A model generated the notes under the pieces. That model ran no database searches, had not been told where the DNA came from, and saw nothing but the letters and a program-made list of their open reading frames with translations. From positions 372,001 through 436,000 of the forward strand of contig NZ_CP041244.1 in the NCBI RefSeq assembly GCF_006547145.1: a stretch of 64,000 bases of DNA. Direction: 5' to 3'. Source of the DNA: Actinomadura sp. WMMA1423. GTDB lineage: Bacteria > Actinomycetota > Actinomycetes > Streptosporangiales > Streptosporangiaceae. Shown here piece by piece: positions 24,406 through 33,054 of this stretch. Within the stretch, counting starts at the first letter, position 1; each line of letters begins with the position of its first letter. Made by a program: the position numbers and the translations under genes.

Positions 24406-26994
24406 ATGAGGCTGCGGGATGGACGCGCGTCCCGGCGGCGGCCCATCGACTCGACGGCGCGCCGCCGGGTCTGGGACGCTGGCCACGATGACCGATGGCC
24501 GGAGCGGCGGTACGGCGTGACACAGACCCACGACGGCGCGGTGCGCCCGGCGCAGGGGGCGGCCGCCGGTATCCCCGTCGAGGAGCCCGCCCAGCCCGAC
24601 CGGATCCGCCGCCCGTCCGACGCCATCAGGTTCGCGGCGTCCGTCGTGGCGCTGGCGGCGGTCATGCTGCTGGTGTCGATCGCGCAGCAGACCACGCACG
24701 GCCTGCAGACCGACATCGCGCAGGGCACCGCGCACGCGCCGCGGCCGCTGCTCACGCTGGCGACCCTGGTGTCCAGCTTCGGGGTGCTCGCCGTGCCGAT
24801 CGCCTTCGCGATCGAGCGGCTGTTCCACAAGGACGGCACGCGCGTCGCGATCGCGCTGCTGGCCGCGATGATCGCCTTCGGCGTCACGGTGGGCCTGGAC
24901 GACCTGGTGGTGCGGGCCGCGCCGGGGGGCGTCCTGGACTCGCTGATCTGGGGCGGCACCGAGACCGCCCCCGTGCACACCGACATCGCGCCGGTGATCG
25001 CGTTCGTCAGCGCGGTCGGGATGGCGGGCCGCGCCCGCTGGCAGGCCGCGACCTGGACCATGATCGGCCTGGCCGCGCTGACGGGGCTGACCGCGTCCTA
25101 CGCCTCCGTCGCCGCGCTGGCGGCCACCTACCTGCTGGGCCGCGCCATCGGCCACGGCACCCTCTACGCGGTCGGGACGCCGAACCCGCGCCCGTCCGGC
25201 AGGACCGTGGCGGCCGCGCTGGAGCGGCTCGGCCTGCGGCCGGAGCGGGCGGCGCGCCTGGACGGCACGGGCGAGGCCGCCGACGGGACGCGCCGCTACG
25301 GAGTCGTCCTCGCGGCCTTCCCGCGGGACGGGGCCGGCGCCCGGCTCCCGGTGGAGCGCGGGCCGCACGGCGAGTGGGACGTGGAGGTCCGCGTCCTCGA
25401 CCGCGACCAGCAGACCGCCGGGCTGCTCTACCGCGTCTGGCGGCTGCTGCGGCTGCGCGGCGACACGACCGGGCGGACGCTGCGCTCGCTCCGCCGGTCC
25501 CTGGAGCTCGAGTCGCTCATGGCGTACGCGGTGGACGCGGCGGGCGCCCGGACGCCGCGCATCGTCGGCACGTGCGAGGTCGGCACCGAGGCGGCGCTGC
25601 TGGCCTACGGGCACGTGCCGGGGCGGCGGCTCGGGGACGTCCCGCGCGAGGAGGTCACGGACGCGCTGCTGACGGACGTGTGGCGGCAGTTCCGGGCGCT
25701 GCAGGCCGGGCGGCTCGCGCACCGGCGGCTGGAGGGCGGGGCGGTCCTGGTCGGCGACGACGGCCTCGCCTACCTCACCGACCTGCGGTCGGGCGAGACG
25801 GCGGCGGGCGACCTCGCGCTGCGCCTGGACCTGGCGCAGCTGCTCACGACCCTGGCGCTGCGGGCGGGGCCGGAGCGGGCGGTGCGGACGGCGGCGTCCG
25901 TGCTGGGCGAGGAGGCGCTCGGCGGGGCGGTGCCGCTGCTCCAGCGGGTGGCGCTGTCCCGGGCGACCCGCACCGCGCTGCGGCACGACAAGGAGCTGCT
26001 CACCCGCATCCGGGAGCAGATCGTCCGGCTGAAGCCGGAGACGGAGGCGGCCCCGGCCAAGCTGGAGCGGTTCCGGCCCCGGACCATCGTCAGCATCGTG
26101 GCGCTGTCGGTCGCGGCGTACATCGTCATCCCGCAGGTGACCAGCCTGGACATCGGCCATCTGGCGGCCACGGCGAGCTGGCACTGGGTCGCGGCGGCGC
26201 TCGGGGCGGCCGCGCTCACCTACGTCGCCGCCGCGCTCATGCTGATGGGGTTCGTCCCGGAGCGGCTGCCGCTGTCGCGGACGGTCCTGGTGCAGCTGGC
26301 CGCGTCGTTCGTGAAGCTGGTCGCGCCGGCGGCGGTGGGCGGCGTCGCCGTCAACACGCGCTACCTGCAGCGCACGGGGGTCCGGCCGACCCTCGCCGTC
26401 GCGAGCGTGGGCGCGTCCCAGCTCGTGGGCATGGTCATCCACATCCTGCTGCTGGTGCTGTTCGGCTTCCTGACGGGGTCGACGGCGAAGGCGACCCAGG
26501 ACCTCGCCCCGTCCCGGACGATCGTGCTCGCGGTGCTGGGGCTCGGGCTGCTCGCGGGGCTCGCGCTGACGGTGCCGCGGGTGCGGCGGGTCGTCGCCTC
26601 GCGGCTGAGGGCGATGTTCTCGGGCGTGGTGCCGCGCCTCGTGGACGTCCTGCAGTCGCCGAGCAAGCTCGCCACCGGGATGGGCGGCACCCTGCTGCTG
26701 ACGCTGGCGTTCTCACTGTGCCTCGACGCGTCGATCCGGGCGTTCGGCGGGTCGCTGCCGTGGACGACGGTGGTCCTGGTGTTCCTGACCGCGAACGCGG
26801 TCGGGTCGGCCGCGCCGACGCCGGGCGGGCTCGGCGCCGTCGAGGGCGCCCTCACCCTGGCTCTGACGATCTCGGGGCTGACGGCGGAGACCGCGACGTC
26901 GGCGGTGCTGCTCTACCGGCTCCTCACCCTGTGGCTGCCGGTGCTGCCCGGTTGGGGGGCGTTCGCCTTCCTGCAGCGCAAGGAGGCTCTCTGA
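24406..26994 (+). CDS. Lysylphosphatidylglycerol synthase TM-region protein with a pseudokinase-like middle domain
   Basis: An 862-residue membrane protein. Residues ~65-240 hold about six hydrophobic helices. About 250-545 is soluble and looks like a degenerate kinase fold: a short loop AHRRLEGGAVLV in place of HxD/N, and YLTDLRSGE in place of DFG. From ~560 on is the UPF0104/LPG_synthase_TM (MprF flippase-like) region with SFVKLVAPAAVGGVAVN and NAVGSAAPTPGGLGAVEG. Its role may be in lipid flipping or cell-envelope modification; that is inferred. ATG 24406 has GGGGGCGGGGAG just upstream; GTG 24517 is an alternative. It converges with the MerR gene. Confidence 0.75.
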   Translation: MRLRDGRASRRRPIDSTARRRVWDAGHDDRWPERRYGVTQTHDGAVRPAQGAAAGIPVEEPAQPDRIRRPSDAIRFAASVVALAAVMLLVSIAQQTTHGLQTDIAQGTAHAPRPLLTLATLVSSFGVLAVPIAFAIERLFHKDGTRVAIALLAAMIAFGVTVGLDDLVVRAAPGGVLDSLIWGGTETAPVHTDIAPVIAFVSAVGMAGRARWQAATWTMIGLAALTGLTASYASVAALAATYLLGRAIGHGTLYAVGTPNPRPSGRTVAAALERLGLRPERAARLDGTGEAADGTRRYGVVLAAFPRDGAGARLPVERGPHGEWDVEVRVLDRDQQTAGLLYRVWRLLRLRGDTTGRTLRSLRRSLELESLMAYAVDAAGARTPRIVGTCEVGTEAALLAYGHVPGRRLGDVPREEVTDALLTDVWRQFRALQAGRLAHRRLEGGAVLVGDDGLAYLTDLRSGETAAGDLALRLDLAQLLTTLALRAGPERAVRTAASVLGEEALGGAVPLLQRVALSRATRTALRHDKELLTRIREQIVRLKPETEAAPAKLERFRPRTIVSIVALSVAAYIVIPQVTSLDIGHLAATASWHWVAAALGAAALTYVAAALMLMGFVPERLPLSRTVLVQLAASFVKLVAPAAVGGVAVNTRYLQRTGVRPTLAVASVGASQLVGMVIHILLLVLFGFLTGSTAKATQDLAPSRTIVLAVLGLGLLAGLALTVPRVRRVVASRLRAMFSGVVPRLVDVLQSPSKLATGMGGTLLLTLAFSLCLDASIRAFGGSLPWTTVVLVFLTANAVGSAAPTPGGLGAVEGALTLALTISGLTAETATSAVLLYRLLTLWLPVLPGWGAFAFLQRKEAL

Positions 26995-27005
26995 GGGGTC
27001 GGGGG

Positions 27006-27611
27006 TCAGCCGGTGCGGCGGGCGCGCCGCCGGTCGGCCAGCTCGTCGTAGGGGTGCCCGGCGGGGTCGGCGTCGCCGGTGGAGGCGCGCTCACCCGGTA
27101 GTTCCGCCAGGCTGCCCTCCACCTCCTGCCACACCCGGCCGAGCGCGATGCCGAACACGCCCTGCCCGCCCTGGAGGAGATCGACGACCTCGTCCGGGGA
27201 GGTGCACTCGTACACGCTGACGCCGTCGCTCATCAGGGTGATCTGGGCGAGGTCCTGGACGCCGCGGTCGCGCAGGTGGGTCACGGCCGTGCGTATCTGC
27301 TGGAGCGAGACGCCGGTGTCCAGGAGCCGCTTGACGACCTTCAGGACGAGGATGTCGCGGAAGCTGTACAGCCGCTGGCTGCCCGACCCCTGCGCCGACC
27401 GCACGCTGGGCTCCACCAGCTTGGTGCGGGCCCAGTAGTCGAGCTGCCGGTAGGTGATCCCAGCCGCGGCGCACGCCGTCGGGCCGCGGTAGCCGACATC
27501 CTCCGGCGGCGCGGACACCTGGGTGTCGAAGAGCAGGCCCTGCTCTCCGGCACGGCGGGACGCCACGCGCCTGTCGGGGGTCGCCTTGCCCTCGCCGCTG
27601 CTCACCGCCAC
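27006..27611 (-). CDS. MerR-family regulator (Rv1830-like)
   Basis: A 201-residue regulator. The winged helix (about 45-115) reads GPTACAAAGITYRQLDYWARTKLVEPSVR, then SQRLYSFRDILVLKVVKRLLDTGVSLQQIRTAVTHLRD. The position beside the bifunctional-nuclease gene and gcvP matches Rv1830 of M. tuberculosis. GTG 27611 has GGAGG five bases upstream. The promoter (-35 TTGACG, -10 TAGAAG) carries a perfect inverted repeat over its -35 box, so autoregulation is likely. The C-terminal part after ~165 is low-complexity. There is no cysteine arrangement suggesting metal sensing. Confidence 0.88.
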   Translation of the reverse strand: MAVSSGEGKATPDRRVASRRAGEQGLLFDTQVSAPPEDVGYRGPTACAAAGITYRQLDYWARTKLVEPSVRSAQGSGSQRLYSFRDILVLKVVKRLLDTGVSLQQIRTAVTHLRDRGVQDLAQITLMSDGVSVYECTSPDEVVDLLQGGQGVFGIALGRVWQEVEGSLAELPGERASTGDADPAGHPYDELADRRRARRTG

Positions 27612-27623
27612 GCGGACCTCCGG

Positions 27624-27665
27624 CTTCTATCATCCCGCAGCGGTTCGTCAAGGGGGTTTGACGAA
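27624..27665 (-). promoter_or_regulatory. Promoter and operator of the MerR gene
   Basis: Minus-strand -35 TTGACG (27646-27651) and -10 TAGAAG (27624-27629) with a 16-base spacer. A perfect inverted repeat, TTCGTCAA (27644-27651), 6 bases, TTGACGAA (27658-27665), covers the -35 box. That is a clear operator geometry for repression or autoregulation. Confidence 0.65.
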
Positions 27666-27948
27666 TTACACCACGGGTGTTCCACCAGCACGGTAGGTGC
27701 CGGTCAGGGTGTGGTCAACGTTCATCGTCGGCGCGTCGCATGCCCGGATGAACCGGCTTCACATGGGCAAACTGCACACCTTCGCCACACACGCAGTCCA
27801 TACCCCGATGGTTCCCCCGCAAAAACCGCCAGGTCCGACCCAATGGGCGACCAATCGCCCCATCGCACGAACTCACCGTCCAGAGTGACATTCGCCACAG
27901 GCACCACCACAGGAGGCGCTCAACCGGCGGGTCAGGGCGAAAGCGGGC
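27666..27948. other. Gene-free stretch between MerR and nuclease genes
   Basis: With the promoter just described, 337 bases carry no gene. I found no convincing coding frame, tRNA or strong hairpin here. The sequence is less GC-rich than its surroundings (for example near 27760-27860), which would suit regulatory DNA. Confidence 0.4.
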
Positions 27949-28419
27949 CTATCCGGCCCGGCCGAAGTCCTCCGGGGAGATCGTGTCGAGGAACTCGCGG
28001 AACTTCTCGACCTCGTCCTCCTGCTCGTCGGGGATGGCGACGCCGGCCTCCTCCAGAACGTCCTCGCTGGCGAAGATCGTCGCGCCGGTGCGCAGGGCGA
28101 GGGCGATGGAGTCGGACGGCCGGGCGCTCACCTCGACGCCGTTGGAGAAGATCAGGTCGGCGAAGAAGATCCCCTCGCGGAGCGCGGTGATGTTGACCGT
28201 GCGGAGCTGGACGCTGAGGGCGTCCAGGACGTCGCGGAACAGGTCGTGGGTGAGGGGCCGGGCGGGCAGCACCCCCTGCTGGGCGAAGGCGATCGCGGTC
28301 GCTTCGACCGCCCCGATCCAGATGGGCAGGTAGCGATCGCCCTCCGTCTCCTTCAACAGGACGATCGGCTGATTGGAGGGCATCTCGACCCGGACGCCGA
28401 CGACCTCCATCTGCTTCAC
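27949..28419 (-). CDS. Bifunctional nuclease family protein (DUF151)
   Basis: A 156-residue protein of the BFN/DUF151 family, with the order EVVGVRVEMPSNQPIVLLKETEGDRYLPIWIG at the start, then EATAIAFAQQG, and ARPSDSIALALRTGATIFASEDVL in the core. Plant members show RNase and DNase activity; the bacterial role is unclear. The acidic C-terminus (PDEQEDEVEKFREFLD) is common in actinobacteria. GTG 28419 has GGGAG five bases upstream. Counterpart of Rv1829 in the garA locus. Confidence 0.9.
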   Translation of the reverse strand: MKQMEVVGVRVEMPSNQPIVLLKETEGDRYLPIWIGAVEATAIAFAQQGVLPARPLTHDLFRDVLDALSVQLRTVNITALREGIFFADLIFSNGVEVSARPSDSIALALRTGATIFASEDVLEEAGVAIPDEQEDEVEKFREFLDTISPEDFGRAG

Positions 28420-28561
28420 TGCGGCTCCCTGCTGGTTCTCGCTGTCTCGATCACCACGTGCAGCGGATCGATTCCTGACCGAACCATGTAGCCAACGTAC
28501 ACCCAGGCTCGGACGGCTCGCGGCGCACGGGGGGCGGGAAAATCCTCCGCCGGCGGCGTGC

Positions 28562-29305
28562 TCAGCGGTCGAGGCTCTCGCGCAGACCCGCGCCCACCAG
28601 CGCGGCGTGCAGCCGGACCGACAGCGCGGCGATCTCCCGCGCGGCCTCGGCGGCCTGCTCGTGCGCGCCGCGGCTGCGGCGGCGCAGCTGCGGCGCGACC
28701 ATCTGCTCGATCAGGCCGACCTGGCGGTCGGCGGCGGCCTTGACGGCGCGCAGGTGCCGGACCTCGAAGCCGAACTCGCCGAGCGCGGCCGCCACGCGCG
28801 CGATGTTCAGCGCCTCGCCCTCGTAGTGCGCGCCGGTCCGGCGGACGAGCCCGTACTCCTCGAGGCGGGCGAGGAGCGCCTCGTCGATCCCGGCGCCGTC
28901 CAGGAGCTGGCGCCGGGTGAGCCGGACGGCGGGGTCAGGGGCGGTGGTGTCGGCGGCCACGAGCGTGCGTGGGCGCCGCCGGTCCGGCTCGGCGGGGCCC
29001 TGGCGGGGGGCGCCGAGCGGCGGGGCGCTCTCGCCGCGGTCGCGCGCCTCCAGGTGCTGCCTGATGACGCGCAGCGGCATGTAGTGGTCGCGCTGCGCGG
29101 TGAGGACGTACCGCAGGCGCTCGACGTCGGCGTCGCAGAACTTGCGGTACCCGGAGGGGCTGCGCTCCGGCTCGACCAGCCCCTCGGACTCCAGGAAGCG
29201 GATCTTCGAGATCGTGATGTCGGGGAACTCGGGCCTGAGCAGCCCGAGGACGTCCCCGATCGTCATCGGGGACCGGGCCGGCTCCGCGTTCAAGGGCCCT
29301 CCCAT
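28562..29305 (-). CDS. ftsR: MerR-family regulator, FtsR-like (Rv1828 type)
   Basis: A 247-residue regulator with a MerR winged helix at about 14-85 (MTIGDVLGLLRPEFPDITISKIRFLESEGLVEPERSPSGYRKF). A C-terminal domain with GADHYEGEALNIARVAAALGEFG-like helices follows. It is syntenic with Rv1828 of mycobacteria and FtsR of Corynebacterium, which control cell-division genes. Two starts are possible: ATG 29305 has no good ribosome site, whereas TTG 29293 has GGGAGG four bases upstream; the difference is four residues. It lies between garA and the nuclease gene. Confidence 0.85.
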   Translation of the reverse strand: MGGPLNAEPARSPMTIGDVLGLLRPEFPDITISKIRFLESEGLVEPERSPSGYRKFCDADVERLRYVLTAQRDHYMPLRVIRQHLEARDRGESAPPLGAPRQGPAEPDRRRPRTLVAADTTAPDPAVRLTRRQLLDGAGIDEALLARLEEYGLVRRTGAHYEGEALNIARVAAALGEFGFEVRHLRAVKAAADRQVGLIEQMVAPQLRRRSRGAHEQAAEAAREIAALSVRLHAALVGAGLRESLDR

Positions 29306-29332
29306 CGTTCGCCGCGACCTCGCCGCGTTCCG

Positions 29333-29863
29333 TCAGCCGTGGGCCGGGTTGGTGAGGAACACCAGCCGGAACTTGCCGATCTGGACCTCGTCGCCGCCCG
29401 ACAGCCCGGCCTGGTCGATCCGCTGCCGGTTGACGTAGGTGCCGTTGAGGCTGCCGACGTCGCGCACGGAGAACGCGCCGCCCTGGCGGGCGAACTCGGC
29501 GTGCCGGCGGGACACGGTGACGTCGTCCAGGAAGATGTCGCTCTCGGGGTGCCGCCCGGCGGAGGTGCGGTCCTTGTCGAGCAGGAAGCGGCTGCCGGCG
29601 TTGGGGCCGCGCTTCACCACGAGCAGCGCCGTGCCCGGGGGGAGCGCCTCCATCGCCATCTGGTCGGGCCCGACCGGCTCCTCGGCGCCGGCATCGGTGT
29701 CCAGCGCCTCGAACCCTCCGATGGAGATCGTGGACGTGGACTCGCCCGGCGACTCCCGGGGAGGCGGCGGCGCCGAACTCCTCAGCGGAGTGCCGCAGTT
29801 CGAGCAGAAGCGGGCATCATCCGGGTTGGCGTGACCGCACTGCGTGCAGTAGACGCTCGGCAT
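29333..29863 (-). CDS. garA: GarA-like FHA-domain protein with an N-terminal zinc ribbon
   Basis: A 176-residue protein. The N-terminus is a zinc ribbon (CTQCGHANPDDARFCSNCG, residues 6-24). A linker rich in Pro/Ser/Thr (TSTISIGGFEAL) follows where GarA/OdhI carry the phosphorylated Thr motif. The FHA domain (about 90-170) shows the phosphothreonine-binding signature SAGRHPESDIFLDDVTVSRRHAEF and SLNGTYVNRQRI. GarA binds and inhibits 2-oxoglutarate-metabolising enzymes when not phosphorylated by PknB/PknG; the same function is inferred here. ATG 29863 was chosen as the start of the ribbon; AGGAGG is 12 bases before it. Confidence 0.88.
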   Translation of the reverse strand: MPSVYCTQCGHANPDDARFCSNCGTPLRSSAPPPPRESPGESTSTISIGGFEALDTDAGAEEPVGPDQMAMEALPPGTALLVVKRGPNAGSRFLLDKDRTSAGRHPESDIFLDDVTVSRRHAEFARQGGAFSVRDVGSLNGTYVNRQRIDQAGLSGGDEVQIGKFRLVFLTNPAHG

Positions 29864-30167
29864 CGATCGGCTCGGCCTCCTACCATCGGCGTGCCGCCCG
29901 CGGACCCGCCGTAGCGGGGGCCGCCTGCGCCACGCGCATCCTTCACCCAACCCACACCGGGGATCCGCCCCCGGCAACGGTCCTACTCACCACCCGCACG
30001 CGCGGCGGTCGCCGCAACTTACGCGGGTATGACCCGAAGGGTCAACTGGAACGGTGAACCGGCTGCACCAAACTACATTCGCCGGTGATCGCAGGTCCAT
30101 GCCGCCGCGCGGTCGGCCGCGATCAGACGCGCCGACCGGCGCGTTCCACCGTCTCCCCCCGTCCCCT
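29864..30167. other. Gene-free stretch upstream of garA
   Basis: About 300 bases. It contains the garA promoter (30016-30045) and a GC-rich dyad near 30110-30160. gcvH, which lies at this place in mycobacteria, is absent, and I see no coding remnant of it. Confidence 0.5.
30016..30045 (-). promoter_or_regulatory. Housekeeping-type promoter of garA
   Basis: Minus-strand TTGACC (30040-30045) and TAAGTT (30016-30021) with an 18-base spacer, giving a leader of about 145 bases. Confidence 0.5.
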
Positions 30168-30977
30168 CTAGGGAGACCGTACCGCGCCGACGGTCACTTT
30201 CGCGCGCCGGGCGATCAGGACGCGGGCCCCCGCCCCCTCCAGCGTGCGGACGACGCCGCCCGGGATGTTGAGCGCCGTCGTCATCGTGTGCGGGTCGCCG
30301 ATGGCGAGGAACCGGTACGGGGAGGCGAGGAGCCTGCCGTCCGCCCGGATGCCGTCGCGGTCGTCCAGGAAGTGCGTGTCGACGCCGACGCGCACGTCTC
30401 CGACCTGGACGACCTCGGCTCCGGCGTCGCGGAGCTCCTCCAGGGCGTCCAGGAGGTCGAGGGCCTTCACGCGGTGGCCGGGGTCGTCGATCCGGAGCTC
30501 GATCCCCGGGCCCTCGGCGGGGAGCGTGCCGGCCAGGAGGCCGTAGGTGTTCGCCCGCTCGCGCGCCTCCTGAAGGGCCGTCTCCCCCTCGGCGTCGCGC
30601 TCCAGCCGGGCCTTCGTCTCCTCCAGGTCGCGCAGATCGCCCCTCAGCCGCTCGGAGCGCTGGCCCAGATCGCCCAGGATGCCGACCAGCTCGTCTTGCC
30701 GCGCGGTGGCGAACGTGGTGTCGCGCTCGTTCGAGCCCACCTGGGCGGCGACCGCGAACCCCAGGACGAGGCACAGCAGCCCGCCGATGAGCTGACCCGG
30801 GCTGACGCGCGGGCGCAGGAGGCCGGCGAGGGCCCGCACCCCTCCGGGCTCCGGCGGGGGCCGCTCCTCCTCGTGAGCCCGCTCTCCCTCAGGCACCGGC
30901 TCCTGTGTCGCCTGCTCCTCGTCCGGCGGCCGCTCCTCCTCGCGCGCGGTCCCGTCGCGCCGCGTGCCGCCGGTCAT
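30168..30977 (-). CDS. DUF881 family protein
   Basis: A 269-residue membrane-anchored protein of the garA/division locus (compare Rv1825). A ~55-residue Glu/Pro/Arg-rich cytosolic N-terminus is followed by one transmembrane helix (IGGLLCLVLGFAVAAQV), a coiled coil (EDLGQRSERLRGDLRDLEETKARLERD region), then the extracellular DUF881 domain with LAGTLPAEGPGIELRIDDP and ALNIPGGVVRTLEGAGA. Function unknown, possibly at the septum. ATG 30977 overlaps the sbp stop (ATGA). Confidence 0.88.
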   Translation of the reverse strand: MTGGTRRDGTAREEERPPDEEQATQEPVPEGERAHEEERPPPEPGGVRALAGLLRPRVSPGQLIGGLLCLVLGFAVAAQVGSNERDTTFATARQDELVGILGDLGQRSERLRGDLRDLEETKARLERDAEGETALQEARERANTYGLLAGTLPAEGPGIELRIDDPGHRVKALDLLDALEELRDAGAEVVQVGDVRVGVDTHFLDDRDGIRADGRLLASPYRFLAIGDPHTMTTALNIPGGVVRTLEGAGARVLIARRAKVTVGAVRSP

Positions 30978-31306
30978 GCGCCGAAGAGCTTCCGCCGGAT
31001 GGCCGCCGCGTTGGAGAAGATCCGGATGCCGAGGACGACCACGACGCCGGTGGACAGCTGCGAGCCGACGCCGAGCTTGTCGCCGAGAAAGACGATCAGA
31101 GCGGCGATGACGGTGTTGCTGACGAAGGAGACCGTGAAGACCTTCTCGTCGAAGATCCCCTCCAGCCGGGCCCGGACCCCGCCGAACATGGCGTCGAGCG
31201 CGGCCACGATCGCGATCGGCAGGTAGGGCTGGAGCCAGAGCGGGACGTCCGGCTGGAGCAGGAAGCCCAGCGTCACGCCGATCACGAGCCCGATCAGCGC
31301 GATCAT
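30974..31306 (-). CDS. sbp: Small basic protein Sbp (DUF1290)
   Basis: A 110-residue membrane protein with three hydrophobic segments (LIGLVIGVTLGFLL, LPIAIVAALDAMFGG, VSNTVIAALIVFLGDKLG) and a basic tail ending AAIRRKLFGA. The pattern is that of the DUF1290 Sbp protein encoded beside division genes in Gram-positive bacteria. It is between two DUF881 genes, as in Rv1823-Rv1825, and overlaps the next gene by four bases. Confidence 0.88.
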   Translation of the reverse strand: MIALIGLVIGVTLGFLLQPDVPLWLQPYLPIAIVAALDAMFGGVRARLEGIFDEKVFTVSFVSNTVIAALIVFLGDKLGVGSQLSTGVVVVLGIRIFSNAAAIRRKLFGA

Positions 31307-31328
31307 CTCCGGACCACCCCTCCCCCGC

Positions 31329-32258
31329 TCACCGGCCGCCCCCCTCGCGGGGCACGGCGTACCGCGGCCGGGTCGCGACCGCGGCGGGCAGCCGCACCGC
31401 GTCCGAGCGGCGCGTGTCGTACCTGATCCCGAACCGGTCCCGCAGCGCGGCGAGCCGCCGGTCGGCGGGCGAGCCGGCGAAGGCCTCCCGCAACCGCCCC
31501 GGGTCGCCGAGCGCCGTCACTTCGTAGGGCCCGCCGAGCGGCCGGTAGTCGACCAGGATCGCCTCGCCGGCGGCGCGGATCGCGGTGGTCGGGCCGAGCC
31601 GCTCGCCGTTGACGCCGACGGCCCGCGCGCCCGCCGCCCACAGCCCGTTCACCAGGACCTGGAGGTCCTGATCATAGACCCGGCCCCCGTCGGCGCGGCG
31701 GCCCGGCGCGGCGTGCCCGGCCGGGGCCCCGCGCGGCGCGTCGTCCAGGGTGACGACCAGGCCCTCGCCGGAGGCGGGCACGGCGGCCGCCGCCGCGCCC
31801 GCCGCGCCCACGTCCCGGCGGACGCGGCGGCCCTCGGCGCTGCGGGCGAGCGCCGCGGCCCGCCGGCGCTCGGTGTCGGACCGCAGCCGAACGAGGCGGC
31901 GCTGGAGTGCGTCGGTCTCGGCGGTGCGGGCGTGGATCTGGTCGACGAGCTCCGAGTGCCGCTCGGCGGCCACGGGCTCGCCGCGGCGCACCTCGAGGCC
32001 CGCGACGGCGGCCAGCGCCCCGGTGAGGGTGAGGACGAGCAGGACGCCCGCGCCCCGCGGCCGCCGCCGCGCCGGTCCGGTGGCGCCGGAGGCCGCCCGG
32101 CGCGCCGCGGCCTCGGCGTAGCCCGGGTCGAGGTGCCTGCCGGCGAACAGGTCGGCCAGCAGCGACATGGAGGCGTCGGGGCGGCGCCACCCGGGCGGCC
32201 TGTCCCGCTCCCGCGGCGGCTCGTCCGGGCCGCCGGGCGTGTCCTGTCGTGCGATCAC
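31329..32258 (-). CDS. DUF881 family protein (second copy)
   Basis: A 309-residue relative of Rv1823. Pro/Arg-rich N-terminus, then DASMSLLADLFAGRHLDPGYAEAAARR (conserved in actinomycetes), one membrane helix (GAGVLLVLTLTGALAAVAGL), a coiled coil with DQIHARTAETDALQRRLVRLRSDTERR, and the DUF881 domain with DQDLQVLVNGLWAAGARAVGVNGERL. GTG 32258 is preferred because the segment before MSLLADLF is conserved in relatives; ATG 32168 is the alternative. The gene heads the sbp/DUF881 operon. Confidence 0.85.
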   Translation of the reverse strand: MIARQDTPGGPDEPPRERDRPPGWRRPDASMSLLADLFAGRHLDPGYAEAAARRAASGATGPARRRPRGAGVLLVLTLTGALAAVAGLEVRRGEPVAAERHSELVDQIHARTAETDALQRRLVRLRSDTERRRAAALARSAEGRRVRRDVGAAGAAAAAVPASGEGLVVTLDDAPRGAPAGHAAPGRRADGGRVYDQDLQVLVNGLWAAGARAVGVNGERLGPTTAIRAAGEAILVDYRPLGGPYEVTALGDPGRLREAFAGSPADRRLAALRDRFGIRYDTRRSDAVRLPAAVATRPRYAVPREGGGR

Positions 32259-32326
32259 CGGCCCATCATGGCAAGGACCTGCAAATCCGCGCGGGCCGCC
32301 TCGCCCCGGGAGGCCCGCGCGCCGGA

Positions 32327-32962
32327 TCAGGTGGCCGCGGGGCGCAGGCCGATGTGGAGGGCGAGGCCGGCCAGCACCGAGCCCATCAGGTACCGCTGGG
32401 CCCGCCGCCAGCCGGGGCGGCGCACGAGGAAGGCGGCGATGGATCCGGCACCGAGCACGATGAGGGCGTTGACGGTGACGGCGATCGTGACCTGGACGGC
32501 GCCGAGCAGCAGGATCTGGGCGGCGACGCTGCCGCGGTCCGGGTCGGCGAACTGCGGCAGCAGCGACACGTACAGCACGGCGATCTTGGGGTTGAGCAGG
32601 TTGGTGACCAGCCCCATGGTGAACAGCCGGCGCGGCGGATCGGCGGGCAGGTCCGCGGGCGTGAACGCGGTCGTGCCGCCCGGCCGCAGCGTCTGCCACG
32701 CCAGCCACAGCAGGTAGCAGGCGCCGGCGATCTTGATCGCCGCGTAGAGCGGCGGAACGAGGGTGAACACGGTCGTGAGGCCCGCGGTGGCGGCCGCGAC
32801 GTAGACGAGGAAGCCCGCGGCGACGCCGCCGAGCGAGATCAGCCCGGCCCGGCGGCCCTGGGTCACCGACCGCGACACCAGGTAGATCATGTTGGGCCCC
32901 GGAGTGAGCACGAGGCCGAGGGCGAACAGGGCGATGGCCGCGACGGCCGCGTACGAGATCAT
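32327..32962 (-). CDS. LysE-family amino-acid exporter
   Basis: A 211-residue membrane protein with six hydrophobic helices. The family signature GLVLTPGPNMIYLVSRSVTQG lies in the first 40 residues, followed by GGVAAGFLVYVAAATAG and NLLNPKIAVLYVSLLPQF. LysE/RhtB proteins export amino acids or their analogues. It is divergent from a MocR-type PLP-dependent regulator, with operator-like repeats between them, so it is probably regulated by that protein. Confidence 0.92.
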   Translation of the reverse strand: MISYAAVAAIALFALGLVLTPGPNMIYLVSRSVTQGRRAGLISLGGVAAGFLVYVAAATAGLTTVFTLVPPLYAAIKIAGACYLLWLAWQTLRPGGTTAFTPADLPADPPRRLFTMGLVTNLLNPKIAVLYVSLLPQFADPDRGSVAAQILLLGAVQVTIAVTVNALIVLGAGSIAAFLVRRPGWRRAQRYLMGSVLAGLALHIGLRPAAT

Positions 32963-33014
32963 TGCGCTCCAGTCGTTCAGTGTTCTTCCAGGCTAGAAGT
33001 CGCAGTAAGCTCGA

Positions 33015-33043
33015 AGCAATAAAAACATTGCTCTCGGTGCAAT
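33015..33043. promoter_or_regulatory. MocR operator between lysE-like gene and the regulator
   Basis: AGCAAT-AAAAAC-ATTGCT is a perfect dyad at 33015-33032. A third GCAAT (33039-33043) repeats the first arm 23 bases on, in direct orientation. A further ATTGC overlaps the LysE start codon (32961-32965). Mixed direct and inverted sites are the usual binding pattern of MocR/PdxR proteins. Confidence 0.7.
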
Positions 33044-33054
33044 ATGGGGTTCGC

